This document shows, in pieces, positions 10,933 through 20,614 of a DNA stretch of 64,000 nt. The notes beneath the pieces were generated by a model that did not search any database, was not told where the DNA came from, and saw nothing but the letters and a program-made list of their open reading frames with translations. The stretch is from positions 1 through 64,000 of the forward strand of contig JADHOC010000017.1 in the NCBI GenBank assembly GCA_016779205.1. Direction: 5' to 3'. Both the position numbers and the translations under genes were made by a program. Positions within the stretch are counted from its first letter, which is position 1. Each line of letters starts with the position of its first letter. The DNA comes from Planctomycetota bacterium (GTDB lineage Bacteria; Planctomycetota; UBA1135; GCA-002686595).

Positions 10933-11253
10933 ATGCTGAGAGCCATGGCGACCGTCCGCCCCATCCCCTCCCCGCTCCCGATCCGCATCTTCAAGTCGGC
11001 GATCGCCTGGTCGCCGGTCTGGGTCCCGGCGCTTCTCTTCTGGCAGATCTCGGTCGGGGGGCTGCGCCCTGCCCTCGCGGAGCAGAGGCGCCTCGAGCAG
11101 GAGCGCCCGGTGGTCGAGGAGCGGCACGAGCAGACCTCGCAGGAGTTCGAGGTCATGTCAGCGGAGCACCGGGCGTGGGACGACCCGGTCTACCAGGAGC
11201 GGCGGCGCCGCGCCGCCCAGACCGAGGACACGCCCGAGACCGGCACCCGCTGA
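10933..11253 (+). CDS. Small FtsB/DivIC-like membrane protein
   Basis: 106 residues (102 if ATG at 10945 is used; GAGAG just before it favours that). One hydrophobic segment (about 25-42, SPVWVPALLFWQISVGG) is followed by a charged heptad-like stretch rich in Glu, Arg and Gln (about 45-80), then an acidic-basic tail. This layout and the position after enolase match septum-formation initiator proteins (FtsB/DivIC), which follow eno in many bacteria. Sequence similarity itself is too weak for me to prove it. A cell-division role is an inference from topology and synteny. Confidence 0.6.
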   Translation: MLRAMATVRPIPSPLPIRIFKSAIAWSPVWVPALLFWQISVGGLRPALAEQRRLEQERPVVEERHEQTSQEFEVMSAEHRAWDDPVYQERRRRAAQTEDTPETGTR

Positions 11254-11380
11254 GCGCCCCCCCCGCTCATCGGCACGCCTCGACGCGGCCCGCCCCTGGG
11301 GCTGGTGCCGGGGGGCCGACCTGATCCTCGCACGAGTCCCGCCCTCGCCACCGGGAGCACTTCGTGGCATCGTCTCCCCC

Positions 11381-13585
11381 ATGGGCCCCCACCCCACCAC
11401 CTGGATCTGGTTGACGCTGGCCGCTCTGGCGTCGCCGTCCGCGGGCGCGGCCTCGACGTGGGCGCCGGTCCGGCTCGCCACCGCGGACGAGGGGCCGCTC
11501 AGGAACAGCACGCCCCTCCCTGACCAGAACATCGCGGCGGCCGCACTCCGGACGGGCGATGAGGCCTGGGGAACATCGCTCTCGGCGAGCGAAGCCGACC
11601 GTGACTCGGCGCGCGTGCGCGCCTTCGATGGCTGGCGCAATGCGCTCCTGCTCTCGAGCGCGGGCGACGGGATCCGGCTCCTCCCCGACCCCGACGCGAG
11701 ACTGGACTGGCTCCCCGACCCGAACCTGACCCACTCCCGCCGCTCCGAGGACGCTGCGGTCGCCGTTCAACGACGCCTCGCCGCGATCTCCGCGGGGGCA
11801 AGGAGCGCCTGGGTCGCGCGCTTCGCGCCGGGGGCGGACGCCGCCCTCCGCCGAGAGATCGAACGGGAGACCGTGTCCCCCGCCGGCCTGGCCGGGGTCG
11901 AGCGGACGTTCCCGTGCACGCCAGCCGCCTGCCGCGCAGCCCTCGCCCTCGTGGACCTCGAGCTCGAGCAGGGGCGCCCCGTCAGCGCCACCGTCTGGGC
12001 CGGCCGCGCCACACGCCACGCCGAGCTCGGCGGAGCCGCTTGGGGGGACCGCGCTCGCGACGAGGTCCTCGCGGCGGTGGCCCGGCGCCGGCGCACGATC
12101 GCCTCCCAGGGGGCAGCCACCTTCGTCGGAGACCACACCCGCCCACAGGCCGCGTTTCCGGGGCCGAACGTGGTGACGGGGGCTCCCCCGGCGCTGCGGC
12201 TGGAGGCATGCCGGCGCATCTCCGGCATCGACAGGACCCCCCAGGAGCCCTTCGGCCGCGGCCTCGGTTCCGGGCTGGCCTTCTTCATCGACGGGAGCCT
12301 CCTGGTCCAGGGCGCATACGGGGTCCTCCTCGTTGGTGAAGAGAACGACGGATGGGAGGTGCACGCCCGTAAGGGCCTCGATGAGGTCTTCGGGACCAAC
12401 CGCCCGATCGTGCGGGCCTCGTCCTCGGCCGGCGGTTGGAAGTCCTACCCCGCGAGCGACGGCGAGTACGCCGCGCTCGTCTTCGGCCGGGGGGACCGGC
12501 GGCGCCCCTTCCTCGACGTCGAGGTCCCGCCCGCGGGGAACATGCTCGGCCTCCTTCGCCACGCGCCGAACGAACAGGGCCTCGACACCGAGTGGGTGCT
12601 CCGCGACGGGTACCAGGTGAGCCGCCCCGCCCCCAAGGCCCAGCCCTCGGACGAGCCGGCCGCGCCCCTCGTCAGCAGATCCGGCCGGATGGTCGAGGGC
12701 TGGAGCTTCGGTCGCGGCTGGGAGTTTCAGCCCGGGCCGGTCATGGTCGACGACTCGATCTTCGTGCTCGCCCGCGGAATGGGCGACTCGACGCACGAGG
12801 AATCGGACCACGCCGACGAGGTCCGCCTGCTATCGATCCACGCTGGCACAGGCGACGTGCGGTGGTCTCGGGAGGTCACCACCGAACGCGGCATGATCGA
12901 CCCGGCCATGCGCGGCAGGGCCGGCTCGTTCGCGACGACGACGATGCCCCTCAACGTCGACCGCTCCACCGGGCACCTCCTGGTGGGGACGAACGTCGGC
13001 CTTATCTGCGCCTACGACGTGGCCGACGGCCGGCTCGCCTGGGCCATCCAGACCCAGCGCCGCAAGGCCTCGGATGGCGGCTGGCCCGGGTCACGGCCGG
13101 CCATCGTGGTCGGGGACACCGCGTGGTTCACCCCCTTCGACTCCGAGTTCGCCTACGCGCTGCCCACCGGGCCCGCCCCCCTCGACGGCGAGCTCCTCCG
13201 CGAGCCGCCCCGGGCTCGCCGTGGCGCCATCGACCTCGCCGCCGTGGCACCCGGCCCCGAGGGCGAGGCCTCCCGCCTGGTGCTCCTCGGCCGGGACGGC
13301 CGCTTCAGCGCCGTCCTCGTGGAGGAGCCCGGTGGCACGAGGCAACCCGCCACCTACCTCGCCCCCGACGAGCGCTTCGCCGGGAGGCCAGCCGTGGGGC
13401 CGAGGGGCCTCCTGTTCGCGGGGACGCGGGAGGTGGGCATCCTGAGCCTCGCCGCCGACCTGCGACTGGTCGCCGCTGCGGCCCTCCCGAGCCGCGGCGC
13501 CGGCCGAGGTGGAGATGTGGTCCTGCTGGGCAACAGGGTCCACGTCATCGGGCGGGACACGATCTGGATCTGGGACCGCGAGTGA
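11381..13585 (+). CDS. Secreted PQQ-type beta-propeller protein
   Basis: 734 residues. A signal peptide ends near the AGA-A motif at 21-24. An N-terminal helical region of about 250 residues precedes a C-terminal beta-propeller with PQQ-like repeats such as LSIHAGTGDVRWSREV and CAYDVADGRLAWAIQ, each pairing a D/H-x-x-x-G turn with a Trp. No catalytic residues of PQQ dehydrogenases are evident, so a binding or scaffolding role outside the cytoplasm is likely. It resembles in design the 1617-residue protein of the downstream operon and lies 307 bp before moxR in the same direction. Function unknown. Confidence 0.8.
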   Translation: MGPHPTTWIWLTLAALASPSAGAASTWAPVRLATADEGPLRNSTPLPDQNIAAAALRTGDEAWGTSLSASEADRDSARVRAFDGWRNALLLSSAGDGIRLLPDPDARLDWLPDPNLTHSRRSEDAAVAVQRRLAAISAGARSAWVARFAPGADAALRREIERETVSPAGLAGVERTFPCTPAACRAALALVDLELEQGRPVSATVWAGRATRHAELGGAAWGDRARDEVLAAVARRRRTIASQGAATFVGDHTRPQAAFPGPNVVTGAPPALRLEACRRISGIDRTPQEPFGRGLGSGLAFFIDGSLLVQGAYGVLLVGEENDGWEVHARKGLDEVFGTNRPIVRASSSAGGWKSYPASDGEYAALVFGRGDRRRPFLDVEVPPAGNMLGLLRHAPNEQGLDTEWVLRDGYQVSRPAPKAQPSDEPAAPLVSRSGRMVEGWSFGRGWEFQPGPVMVDDSIFVLARGMGDSTHEESDHADEVRLLSIHAGTGDVRWSREVTTERGMIDPAMRGRAGSFATTTMPLNVDRSTGHLLVGTNVGLICAYDVADGRLAWAIQTQRRKASDGGWPGSRPAIVVGDTAWFTPFDSEFAYALPTGPAPLDGELLREPPRARRGAIDLAAVAPGPEGEASRLVLLGRDGRFSAVLVEEPGGTRQPATYLAPDERFAGRPAVGPRGLLFAGTREVGILSLAADLRLVAAAALPSRGAGRGGDVVLLGNRVHVIGRDTIWIWDRE

Positions 13586-13892
13586 TCCCCGCCGGCGAGG
13601 GGCTCCCTCGAAGCTCTCCCACGGAAGCGACGAACCTCGGATCCGACTCGCGACGCCTGTAAAGCTCTGGTCGCGGTTCGGGGTAACGCCCGCGCCCGGC
13701 TAAGTTAGGGATCGATGCCTGGCGCCCAGCCAGCGCACGGCCGGGCCTGGAATCGATGTAGGCCCGGATCAGCGGGTCGGCTAGCCCACCCCGCAAGCCA
13801 TGGGGCCCACCCGGGCGGCGCTCACCGCGGGCGTTTCCCTCCGTATCCCGCACTTCTCGAATCCCATCCGAATCCCGGGACGACTTCCCAGC
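13586..13892 (+). other. Intergenic region ahead of the moxR operon
   Basis: About 307 bp between the PQQ-propeller gene and moxR. Apart from a short direct repeat of ATCGATG (around 13710 and 13754), I see no convincing promoter hexamers, hairpin with a T tract or small gene. The in-frame open stretch from 13800 into moxR is not needed for the conserved protein. Confidence 0.4.
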
Positions 13893-14924
13893 ATGCTCGA
13901 ATCCAAGCTCGAACGCCTCCGCACGGTCCACTCGTCCATGAAGGGCGAACTTCAGCGCGTGATCGTCGGTCAGGAAGACGTCCTCGACGAGCTCCTGCTC
14001 GCCATCCTCACCCGCGGGCACTGCCTCCTCGTGGGTGTTCCCGGCCTCGCCAAGACGCTGATGATCTCCAGCCTGGCGAAGACGATGGACCTCTCCTTCA
14101 ACCGGATCCAGTTCACCCCGGACCTGATGCCCTCGGACATCACCGGCACCGAGCTGCTCCACATCGACCCGGAGACCAGCGCCCGGTCCTTCCGCTTCGA
14201 GGCGGGGCCCCTCTTCGCGAGCGTCATCCTCGCGGACGAGATCAACCGGACGCCGCCGAAGACCCAGGCCGCGCTGCTCGAGGCGATGCAGGAGCGCCAC
14301 GTGACCTCCGGCGGGACCACCCACGCGCTGCCGGAGCCGTTCTTCGTGCTCGCGACCCAGAACCCCATCGAGCAGGAGGGCACCTACCCCCTGCCCGAGG
14401 CACAGCTCGACCGCTTCATGTTCATGGTGCAGGTGGGCTACCCCGACGCGGACGAGGAGCGAGAGATCCTGAAGCGCACCACCGGCGGGGGCAGCGCCGA
14501 GGTCTCCAGCGTCGTCTCCGCGGACGAGCTCCGCGAGCTGCAGGAGGCCATCCGTGAACTCCCGGTGGCCGACGCGGTCTTCGACTACGCCCTCGGGCTG
14601 ACGCGCGCCACCCGCGTGCGCGCGGGAGACCCGCTGCCGTTCATCCGCGAGAACGTCTCCTGGGGAGCCGGGCCGCGGGCGAGCCAGTTCCTGATCCTCG
14701 GCGCCAAGGCCCACGCGGCCCTGGCGGGTCGCACCCACGTGGCCATCGAAGACGTGCGCGCCGTGGCCAAGCCGGTCCTGCGCCACAGGATCGTCACCAA
14801 CTTCACCGCGCAGGCCGAGGGGATCACCTCCGACCACCTGATCGACCGCCTCATCGAGGAGATCGATCCGGCCCAGGCCGTCGGGGCCGGGCTGCCCGGC
14901 GTCCGTGACCAGTCCGCGAGCTGA
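13893..14924 (+). CDS. MoxR-family AAA+ ATPase
   Basis: 343 residues. The core AAA+ module has Walker A GVPGLAKT, Walker [21 protein letters not shown], the sensor region [20 protein letters not shown] and [10 protein letters not shown] with the arginine finger region. A helical lid (AAA_lid_2) follows. MoxR proteins act as chaperone-like ATPases working with VWA-domain partners. The ATG at 13893 begins MLESKLERL, where the family similarity starts; an upstream ATG at 13800 is possible. It opens a long co-directional operon in which DUF58 and two VWA proteins, the usual MoxR partners, follow at once. Confidence 0.93.
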   Translation: MLESKLERLRTVHSSMKGELQRVIVGQEDVLDELLLAILTRGHCLLVGVPGLAKTLMISSLAKTMDLSFNRIQFTPDLMPSDITGTELLHIDPETSARSFRFEAGPLFASVILADEINRTPPKTQAALLEAMQERHVTSGGTTHALPEPFFVLATQNPIEQEGTYPLPEAQLDRFMFMVQVGYPDADEEREILKRTTGGGSAEVSSVVSADELRELQEAIRELPVADAVFDYALGLTRATRVRAGDPLPFIRENVSWGAGPRASQFLILGAKAHAALAGRTHVAIEDVRAVAKPVLRHRIVTNFTAQAEGITSDHLIDRLIEEIDPAQAVGAGLPGVRDQSAS

Positions 14925-14944
14925 GGCCAAGCGCGCTCCCTCCC

Positions 14945-15850
14945 GTGGCCCGTTCCAGCGGCACCATTGACCCCGCCGTCCTCGACAAGCTGTCGGGGCT
15001 TGAGCTCGTCGCGAGGCGGGCGGTCGAGGGTTTCATGGCGGGCGTCCACGCCTCGCCCCAGCGCGGCAGCTCCGTCGAGTTCGCCCAGCACCGCGCGTAC
15101 GCCCCCGGCGACGAGGTGCGGAAGGTGGACTGGAAGGTGTTCGCCCGCTCCGAGCGCCTCGTGGTGAAGGAGTACGTCGAGGAGACCAACCTCTCGCTCA
15201 ACCTGCTGGTGGACGCCTCGGAGTCCATGGGGTTCGGCTCCACCGGGTGGACCAAGTTCGACTACGCCCGCTGGGGAGCCGCCGCCCTCGCTCACCTCGT
15301 CCTCGGGAAGCGGGACACCGCCGGGCTCGTGGTCTTCGACGACGGCATCCGCGCCAAGGTCCCCCCCGGAAACGGCGCCCCCCAGGAGGCCGCCATCCTC
15401 CGCTCGCTGGAGGAGGCCTCGCCAGGCGGGCCCACCGCGGTCGGCGAGGTGCTGCGGACCCTCGTGCCCCGCATCCGCCGCCGCGGGATCACCGCAGTGT
15501 TCTCCGACTTCTTCGACGACATCGACTCCATCCTCGAGGGGATCAAGCGCCTGGTCCATGAGGGACACGAGCCGATCCTGTTCCAGGTGGTCGACCCACT
15601 GGAGACGTCGTTCGACCTGGACGCCCTCGTGAAGCTCGAAGGGCTCGAGGGCGCGGGGAACCTGAAGGTCGACCCCAAGGCCATCCGCGAGGCCTACCTC
15701 GAGGAGATCCAGGCCCACACCCGCGAGCTCGCCCAGCGCGCCCGCGCGCTCTCGGTCGACTTCGTCCACGTGGTCACCGACGAGCCCCTCGACGCCGTCC
15801 TGGCCGCTTACCTGTCCCGCCGCCTCGCGCGGGCTCGCTCCGGCGGCTGA
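14945..15850 (+). CDS. DUF58 (VWA-like) protein
   Basis: 301 residues, GTG start 20 bp after moxR. It has the DUF58 hallmark around YAPGDEVRKVDWKVFARS followed by NLLVDASESMGFG, a metal-site-like D-x-S-x-S. Cytosolic by sequence, with no membrane segment. Family members pair with MoxR and are thought to hand it a client or sense state; the exact job is unknown. This short form lacks the N-terminal transmembrane domain found in some DUF58 proteins. Confidence 0.9.
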   Translation: MARSSGTIDPAVLDKLSGLELVARRAVEGFMAGVHASPQRGSSVEFAQHRAYAPGDEVRKVDWKVFARSERLVVKEYVEETNLSLNLLVDASESMGFGSTGWTKFDYARWGAAALAHLVLGKRDTAGLVVFDDGIRAKVPPGNGAPQEAAILRSLEEASPGGPTAVGEVLRTLVPRIRRRGITAVFSDFFDDIDSILEGIKRLVHEGHEPILFQVVDPLETSFDLDALVKLEGLEGAGNLKVDPKAIREAYLEEIQAHTRELAQRARALSVDFVHVVTDEPLDAVLAAYLSRRLARARSGG

Positions 15851-15940
15851 CCCCGCCGCGCCCATCGGCGAGGCCGCCCCACCCGGCCCCGACCTCCCCC
15901 TCCCTCCACACCGCCCACTGCACCGCCCTCAGAGGCACCC

Positions 15941-18190
15941 TTGATCGAAGGCTTCCTGAACCCAGGACTCGCGATCGGCGCGACGCTCGCCGCCGTCCCG
16001 CTCGTGATCCACCTGCTGAATCGTCAGCGCCACCGCCCCCAGCGCTGGGCGGCGATGCGGTTCGTGCTGGCGGCGTACAGGAAGACGCGACGCAGGGTGC
16101 AGCTGGAGAACCTGCTGCTCTTGCTGCTGCGCATGCTCGCGGTGGCGGCCCTCGCCTTCGCGGTGGCGCGCCCCTTCGCGTCCGGCGACAGCCCGCTGGT
16201 CGGGCTCCAGGAGGAGCGGCGTGACCTCGTCCTGGTGATCGACGGCTCGGCGTCCACCGGCTATCGGGCCGAGGTGGAGAGCGTCTTCGATCGCATCCGG
16301 GAGCGCGCCGGAGAGCACCTCGAGGGGCTCGACGACGGGCGCGGAGACCGCGTGCGTCTCATCCTCGCGGGCGAGCGGCCGCGCGTCTTCCCCTGGACCG
16401 ATCCCGCCGACGCGCGCTCGATCCTGCAGTCCATCGAGCAGCCCCTCGACGAGTCCCTCGACCTGGCCCTCGCCCTCGGTGAGGTGGCGACCGTCTTCGA
16501 GGAGAGCGCCCAGCGCGGCGCCGGGGGTGGCGCGGAGATCCGGCTGCTCACCGACCTCCAGGAGAGCGCCTTCCTCTCGATCGCCTCGACCCAGGACACC
16601 GAAGGCGGGGAGACGCCGCCCGCCCTGGCCGAGCAGCTCGCGCGCATCGACGCCCTGGACCTCGCGGTCCTGGTCGAGGACATGGGTCCCAAGGAGCTCA
16701 CGCCCCCCAACCTCGCGGTGGAGTCGATCCTCGTCCTCGGCGAGGGGCCCCGGGCCGGGACGCCCTTCGAGGTGGCCGTGGGGGTGAGCAACCACGGCGA
16801 GCGAGAGCTGCTCGCCGAGCGCGTCGCCCTCCATGTCGGCGGCGAGCGACTCCCCAGCCAGCGCGTCGACGTCCCCGCGCGCGGCAAAGCGGAGGCCGTG
16901 TTCACCGTCACGCTGGAGGACGCCGGCTATCACGACATCGTCGCGAGCCTCGAGGGGGACCGCCTGAGCGTGGACGACAGCCGCGCCAGGGTGGTCCTGG
17001 CGCCTCCGCCCCTGGAGGTCCTGGTGGTCAACGGCGCCCCCTCGGACCGGGTGGAAGAGGACGAGGCGGGCTACCTGCTCGCCGTGCTCGAGCCGCCCAC
17101 CGACGAGCTCGGCGTCGACGGCGAGGCCCGGAGACCGTTCCGGGTCCGGTCGCTCTCACCGGCGGAGCTCGAGGCCGCGGACTCCCCCATCGAGGAGGCC
17201 GACCTGATCGTCCTCGCCAACGTCCCCGCCCTCCCCAGCGCCGCGATCACGCGGCTGGAGGAGCGCGTCGCCGCGGGCGCGGGGCTCCTCATCACCGCCG
17301 GCGACCGGCTCGGGGACCTCTCCAGCTGGAGCGAGGACCTCTTCCGCGCCGACGGGACCGGGCTGCTCCCCGGCGAGCCCGTGCGGCGCGTCTCCGCCGC
17401 GGACCGCACCCGCTACTACCGGGTGAGCGAGTTCGATGAGACCCACCCTGCGCTCAACTTCTTCGGCGACGAGCGCTGGCGCCCGCTGCTGGCCGAGGCG
17501 CCCTTCTACGACTTCGTCGCGTTCACCCCATCGCCCACCGCCCGGGTGCTGGCGACCTTCGACGACGCCGCGCGGAGCCCGTTCCTGATGGAGCGCGCCT
17601 ACGGCGACGGCAAGGTCACCCTCTGGACCAGCAGCCTCGACCGCGCGTGGAACCGCGTGCCGGACTCACCCGGGACCTTCGTGCCGCTGGTCCTCGAGCT
17701 CGTCCAGGACCTCGGCGCGCGCTTCCAGCAGGAGCGCAACCTCGCGGTGGGCACCGGCCTCGAGCTCGTGGTCGACAGCTTCCCCCGCGGGGCGACGCTG
17801 CTCTCCCCGTCGGGGGCCCAGCGCCCCATCGAAGGGGACTCCACGGAGCGCCCGGACCGCCGCTGGGCGCTGCCGATGCTCGACGGGAGCTGGATGGAGT
17901 CGGTGGGCGTCTACGCCGTCCGCACCGAGGGCGCCCGCTCCGAGCCCCTGGCCGTCCAGCTCGACGCCCGGGAGAGTGACCTCGCGCGGGCGACGGCCCT
18001 GGAGGTGGAGGCGATCCACCCGGCCCTGCGGGTCGCGACCGTGACCGAGGGGGACGGCAACGCCGCCCCCGAGGCCGCGCCGCGCCAGGGCGAGCTGTGG
18101 CGCTGGCTCGCCCTCGCAGCCCTCGTCTTCCTGGTGGCCGAGTCCCTCTGGGGCGCCTGGATCGGCACCCGCCGGAGGACCACCTCATGA
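15941..18190 (+). CDS. BatA/VWA membrane protein with amidotransferase-like domain
   Basis: 749 residues. The TTG start at 15941 follows AGAGG at a good spacing. The N-terminus is a BatA double-membrane domain (about 1-85: first hydrophobic segment 5-25, then VQLENLLLLLLRMLAVAALAF). A VWA-like domain follows, with LVIDGSAST as a D-x-S-x-S metal site near 102. A CARDB-like beta region (VGVSNHGERELLAERV) and a class I glutamine-amidotransferase-like fold without a recognisable catalytic Cys lie behind. A C-terminal membrane helix ends the protein. Most of it should be periplasmic. It overlaps the next gene by ATGA. Confidence 0.88.
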   Translation: MIEGFLNPGLAIGATLAAVPLVIHLLNRQRHRPQRWAAMRFVLAAYRKTRRRVQLENLLLLLLRMLAVAALAFAVARPFASGDSPLVGLQEERRDLVLVIDGSASTGYRAEVESVFDRIRERAGEHLEGLDDGRGDRVRLILAGERPRVFPWTDPADARSILQSIEQPLDESLDLALALGEVATVFEESAQRGAGGGAEIRLLTDLQESAFLSIASTQDTEGGETPPALAEQLARIDALDLAVLVEDMGPKELTPPNLAVESILVLGEGPRAGTPFEVAVGVSNHGERELLAERVALHVGGERLPSQRVDVPARGKAEAVFTVTLEDAGYHDIVASLEGDRLSVDDSRARVVLAPPPLEVLVVNGAPSDRVEEDEAGYLLAVLEPPTDELGVDGEARRPFRVRSLSPAELEAADSPIEEADLIVLANVPALPSAAITRLEERVAAGAGLLITAGDRLGDLSSWSEDLFRADGTGLLPGEPVRRVSAADRTRYYRVSEFDETHPALNFFGDERWRPLLAEAPFYDFVAFTPSPTARVLATFDDAARSPFLMERAYGDGKVTLWTSSLDRAWNRVPDSPGTFVPLVLELVQDLGARFQQERNLAVGTGLELVVDSFPRGATLLSPSGAQRPIEGDSTERPDRRWALPMLDGSWMESVGVYAVRTEGARSEPLAVQLDARESDLARATALEVEAIHPALRVATVTEGDGNAAPEAAPRQGELWRWLALAALVFLVAESLWGAWIGTRRRTTS

Positions 18191-20607
18191 GCCCGTTCCT
18201 CGCCCTCCTCCAGTCCGCTGGCGAAGCCGCGTCGCCCGCCAGCCGGGCAGCCGCCGACTCGGTCCAGGAGACCTGGCGCCTGATGGATCTCCCGGCCCTC
18301 TGGGTCGTGGTGCTCATCCTGATCCCCGGCGCGTTCGGCGTGGCGTACCTCGCGTACTGGCGGGAGTCGATCTCCTCCGGCGCGCGCTGGACCATGGTCA
18401 CCCTGCGCGCCCTGAGCTTCCTCCTGCTGATCGCGGTCCTCGCCCGCCCTGTCCACGTGCGGCAGCAGCAGAACGTGATCTCGCCGGAGGTCCTGCTGCT
18501 GTTCGACGACTCGGGTTCCATGACCCGGGAGGACCCATACACCGGGGACCCGGAGGCGCGCGCTGCGCTCCAGGCCCTCACAGGGAAGCAACCCGAGACG
18601 CTCCGGCGCACGGACATCGCCCTCGCCGTCCGGGACCGGGTCGAGCAGCTCGCGGTGGACCGCGGCTACATCCCCCGCACGTTCCGCTTCTCCGACGACC
18701 TCGAGCCCCTGGCCTCCGGCAGCTCCCTCGACGGGAAGGGCTCCGCGACCGCCATCGGCGACGCCGTCCGGGCGGCGCTCGCGGGCCACCGCGGCCGCTA
18801 CGTGTCCGACGTGGTGATCGTCAGCGACGGCCGCTCGAACACCGGTTCCGCCATCGAGGAGGCCGTCGGCGCCGCCGGGGTCGCTGGGGTGGCGCTCAAC
18901 ACCGTGGTCGTCGGAGACGACCGGACGGAGGTCAACCTCGCCATCGAGCTGGTCGACTCCCCGAGCTCCGTGCTCGAGGGCGACCAGATCGAGATCGCCG
19001 CGCGCGTGTCGGCCCGGGGCACCGAGGGCGGCAGCGTCATCCTGCAGCTCGAGGAGCTCTCGACCACGGGCTCGGACGAGGTCCGCATCGTCACCTCCGA
19101 GGAGGTGCCGCTGGTCGACTCGGGGGACCGGGTCGTGCTCGTGGCCGGGCGTGACGCCCTGGACTACGGCTCCAGCGAGCGGCGCTTCCGCCTGCGGGTC
19201 GACCCCCTCGAGGGCGAACGCGTGACGGACGACAACCAGCTCACGCTGTCCGTGACGGTCACCCGGGAGAAGGTTCGCGTCCTCTATGTGGAGGGCTATC
19301 CGCGCTACGAGTACCGCTTCCTCAACACGGAGCTGCGGCGCATCGACGACCGGATCGACGTCCAGCTCTACCTGCTCTCCGCGACCCCGGACTTCCAGCA
19401 GGACAGGACCCGGGGGCTCCCCTCCCTCACGGCCGTCCCCACCTCACGCGAGGAGCTGCTCGAGAACTACGACGTCATCATCCTCGGGGACATCAACCCC
19501 TACGACATCTCCCCTGACCCCGCCCGCGGTGAGGAGTTCGTGCGCTCGCTGTTCGAATTCGTCGAGCGCGGCGGCGGCCTGTGCGTGATCGCGGGCCAGT
19601 ACGACATGCCGCGTTCCATCGCAGGCACCGAGTTCGCGGACCTCCTCCCGGTCGAGCTCGACCGGGCGGGGGTGTCCATGCTCGACGTGCCGACGTCGAA
19701 GGAGCACCGGTACACCCTCGAGGACCCCGGGGCCCCCCACGAGATCGTGCGGCTGGAGCAGGACCCGGAGGCCAACCGGGCGCTCTGGGAGAACGAGCGC
19801 GGGCTCCGCGGGTTCTACTGGCACTACCCCGTGCGCGGTGCCAAGGCGGGCGCCCAGGTGCTGCTCCGCCACCCTACCGCCTCCCTCGCGGGAGGCGGAG
19901 AGCGCGACCCGCTCCTGGTCACGGGGTACTTCCCCTCGGGGCGCACGCTGTTCCTGGCTGTGGAGGCCACCAACCGCTGGCGCTTTCGCTTCGGCTACCG
20001 CTACTACGAGGCGTTCTGGCGGAACGCCCTCCGCTGGCTCGCGCTCGGCCGGATGCGCAGCGGCGACCGGCGCTTCGAGCTCGAGTCCCTGCGCACCGAG
20101 TACGACATCTCCGATCGGGTGACCCTCGAGGCGCGCGTGCTCGACGAGGACTTCCAGCCCAGTGAGGAGCCCTCCCAGGAGGTCCTCCTCCGCACGCCTG
20201 ACGGCGATGAGACCCAGCTCGTGCTGTCCGGCGTCGAGGGTCGCCCCGGCCTCTACCGCGGCACCTACCAGCCCGAGCGCCCTGGCCGATACGTCTCACT
20301 GGTCGAGTCCGAGACCGGCGGTGAGCGCGTCCGGACCGAGTTCGACGTCCTCCTCCCGTCGCGGGAGAACGCCGACCCCAGCCCTGACCCCGTGCTCATG
20401 GAGCGCCTCGCGTCCCTCACGGGCGGGGTGGCCACCTCTGCGGCGAGCCTCGAGGTGATCGAGGACGCGTTCCCTCCCGACCAGGAGCGCCGTGAGCCCG
20501 TCTCGAGCCAGCTCGAGGACGCCTGGGACCGCTGGGCCACGCTGATCCTCGCGCTCGTGCTGCTCGGATCCGAATGGCTCCTTAGAAAACGGATGGAGCT
20601 CATCTAA
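18187..20607 (+). CDS. Membrane VWA-domain protein, Bat-like
   Basis: 806 residues from the ATG overlapping the previous stop (ATGA). Two N-terminal membrane segments (LWVVVLILIPGAFGVAYLAY and LRALSFLLLIAVLAR) precede a VWA domain with the metal site LFDDSGSM and VVIVSDGRSNTGS. An Ig-like/CARDB-like part and an amidotransferase-like fold (VRVLYVEGYPRYEYRFLNTE, then IILGDINPYDISP) follow, then a C-terminal membrane anchor ending RKRMELI. The paralogous layout to the preceding protein suggests that the two form a complex driven by MoxR. Confidence 0.88.
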   Translation: MSPFLALLQSAGEAASPASRAAADSVQETWRLMDLPALWVVVLILIPGAFGVAYLAYWRESISSGARWTMVTLRALSFLLLIAVLARPVHVRQQQNVISPEVLLLFDDSGSMTREDPYTGDPEARAALQALTGKQPETLRRTDIALAVRDRVEQLAVDRGYIPRTFRFSDDLEPLASGSSLDGKGSATAIGDAVRAALAGHRGRYVSDVVIVSDGRSNTGSAIEEAVGAAGVAGVALNTVVVGDDRTEVNLAIELVDSPSSVLEGDQIEIAARVSARGTEGGSVILQLEELSTTGSDEVRIVTSEEVPLVDSGDRVVLVAGRDALDYGSSERRFRLRVDPLEGERVTDDNQLTLSVTVTREKVRVLYVEGYPRYEYRFLNTELRRIDDRIDVQLYLLSATPDFQQDRTRGLPSLTAVPTSREELLENYDVIILGDINPYDISPDPARGEEFVRSLFEFVERGGGLCVIAGQYDMPRSIAGTEFADLLPVELDRAGVSMLDVPTSKEHRYTLEDPGAPHEIVRLEQDPEANRALWENERGLRGFYWHYPVRGAKAGAQVLLRHPTASLAGGGERDPLLVTGYFPSGRTLFLAVEATNRWRFRFGYRYYEAFWRNALRWLALGRMRSGDRRFELESLRTEYDISDRVTLEARVLDEDFQPSEEPSQEVLLRTPDGDETQLVLSGVEGRPGLYRGTYQPERPGRYVSLVESETGGERVRTEFDVLLPSRENADPSPDPVLMERLASLTGGVATSAASLEVIEDAFPPDQERREPVSSQLEDAWDRWATLILALVLLGSEWLLRKRMELI

Positions 20608-20614
20608 GAGGGTC

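Noticed and set aside
13800-13892. Longer MoxR start at 13800
   Set aside because: The added 31 residues have no similarity to the family and contain Pro/Arg-rich leader-like sequence.
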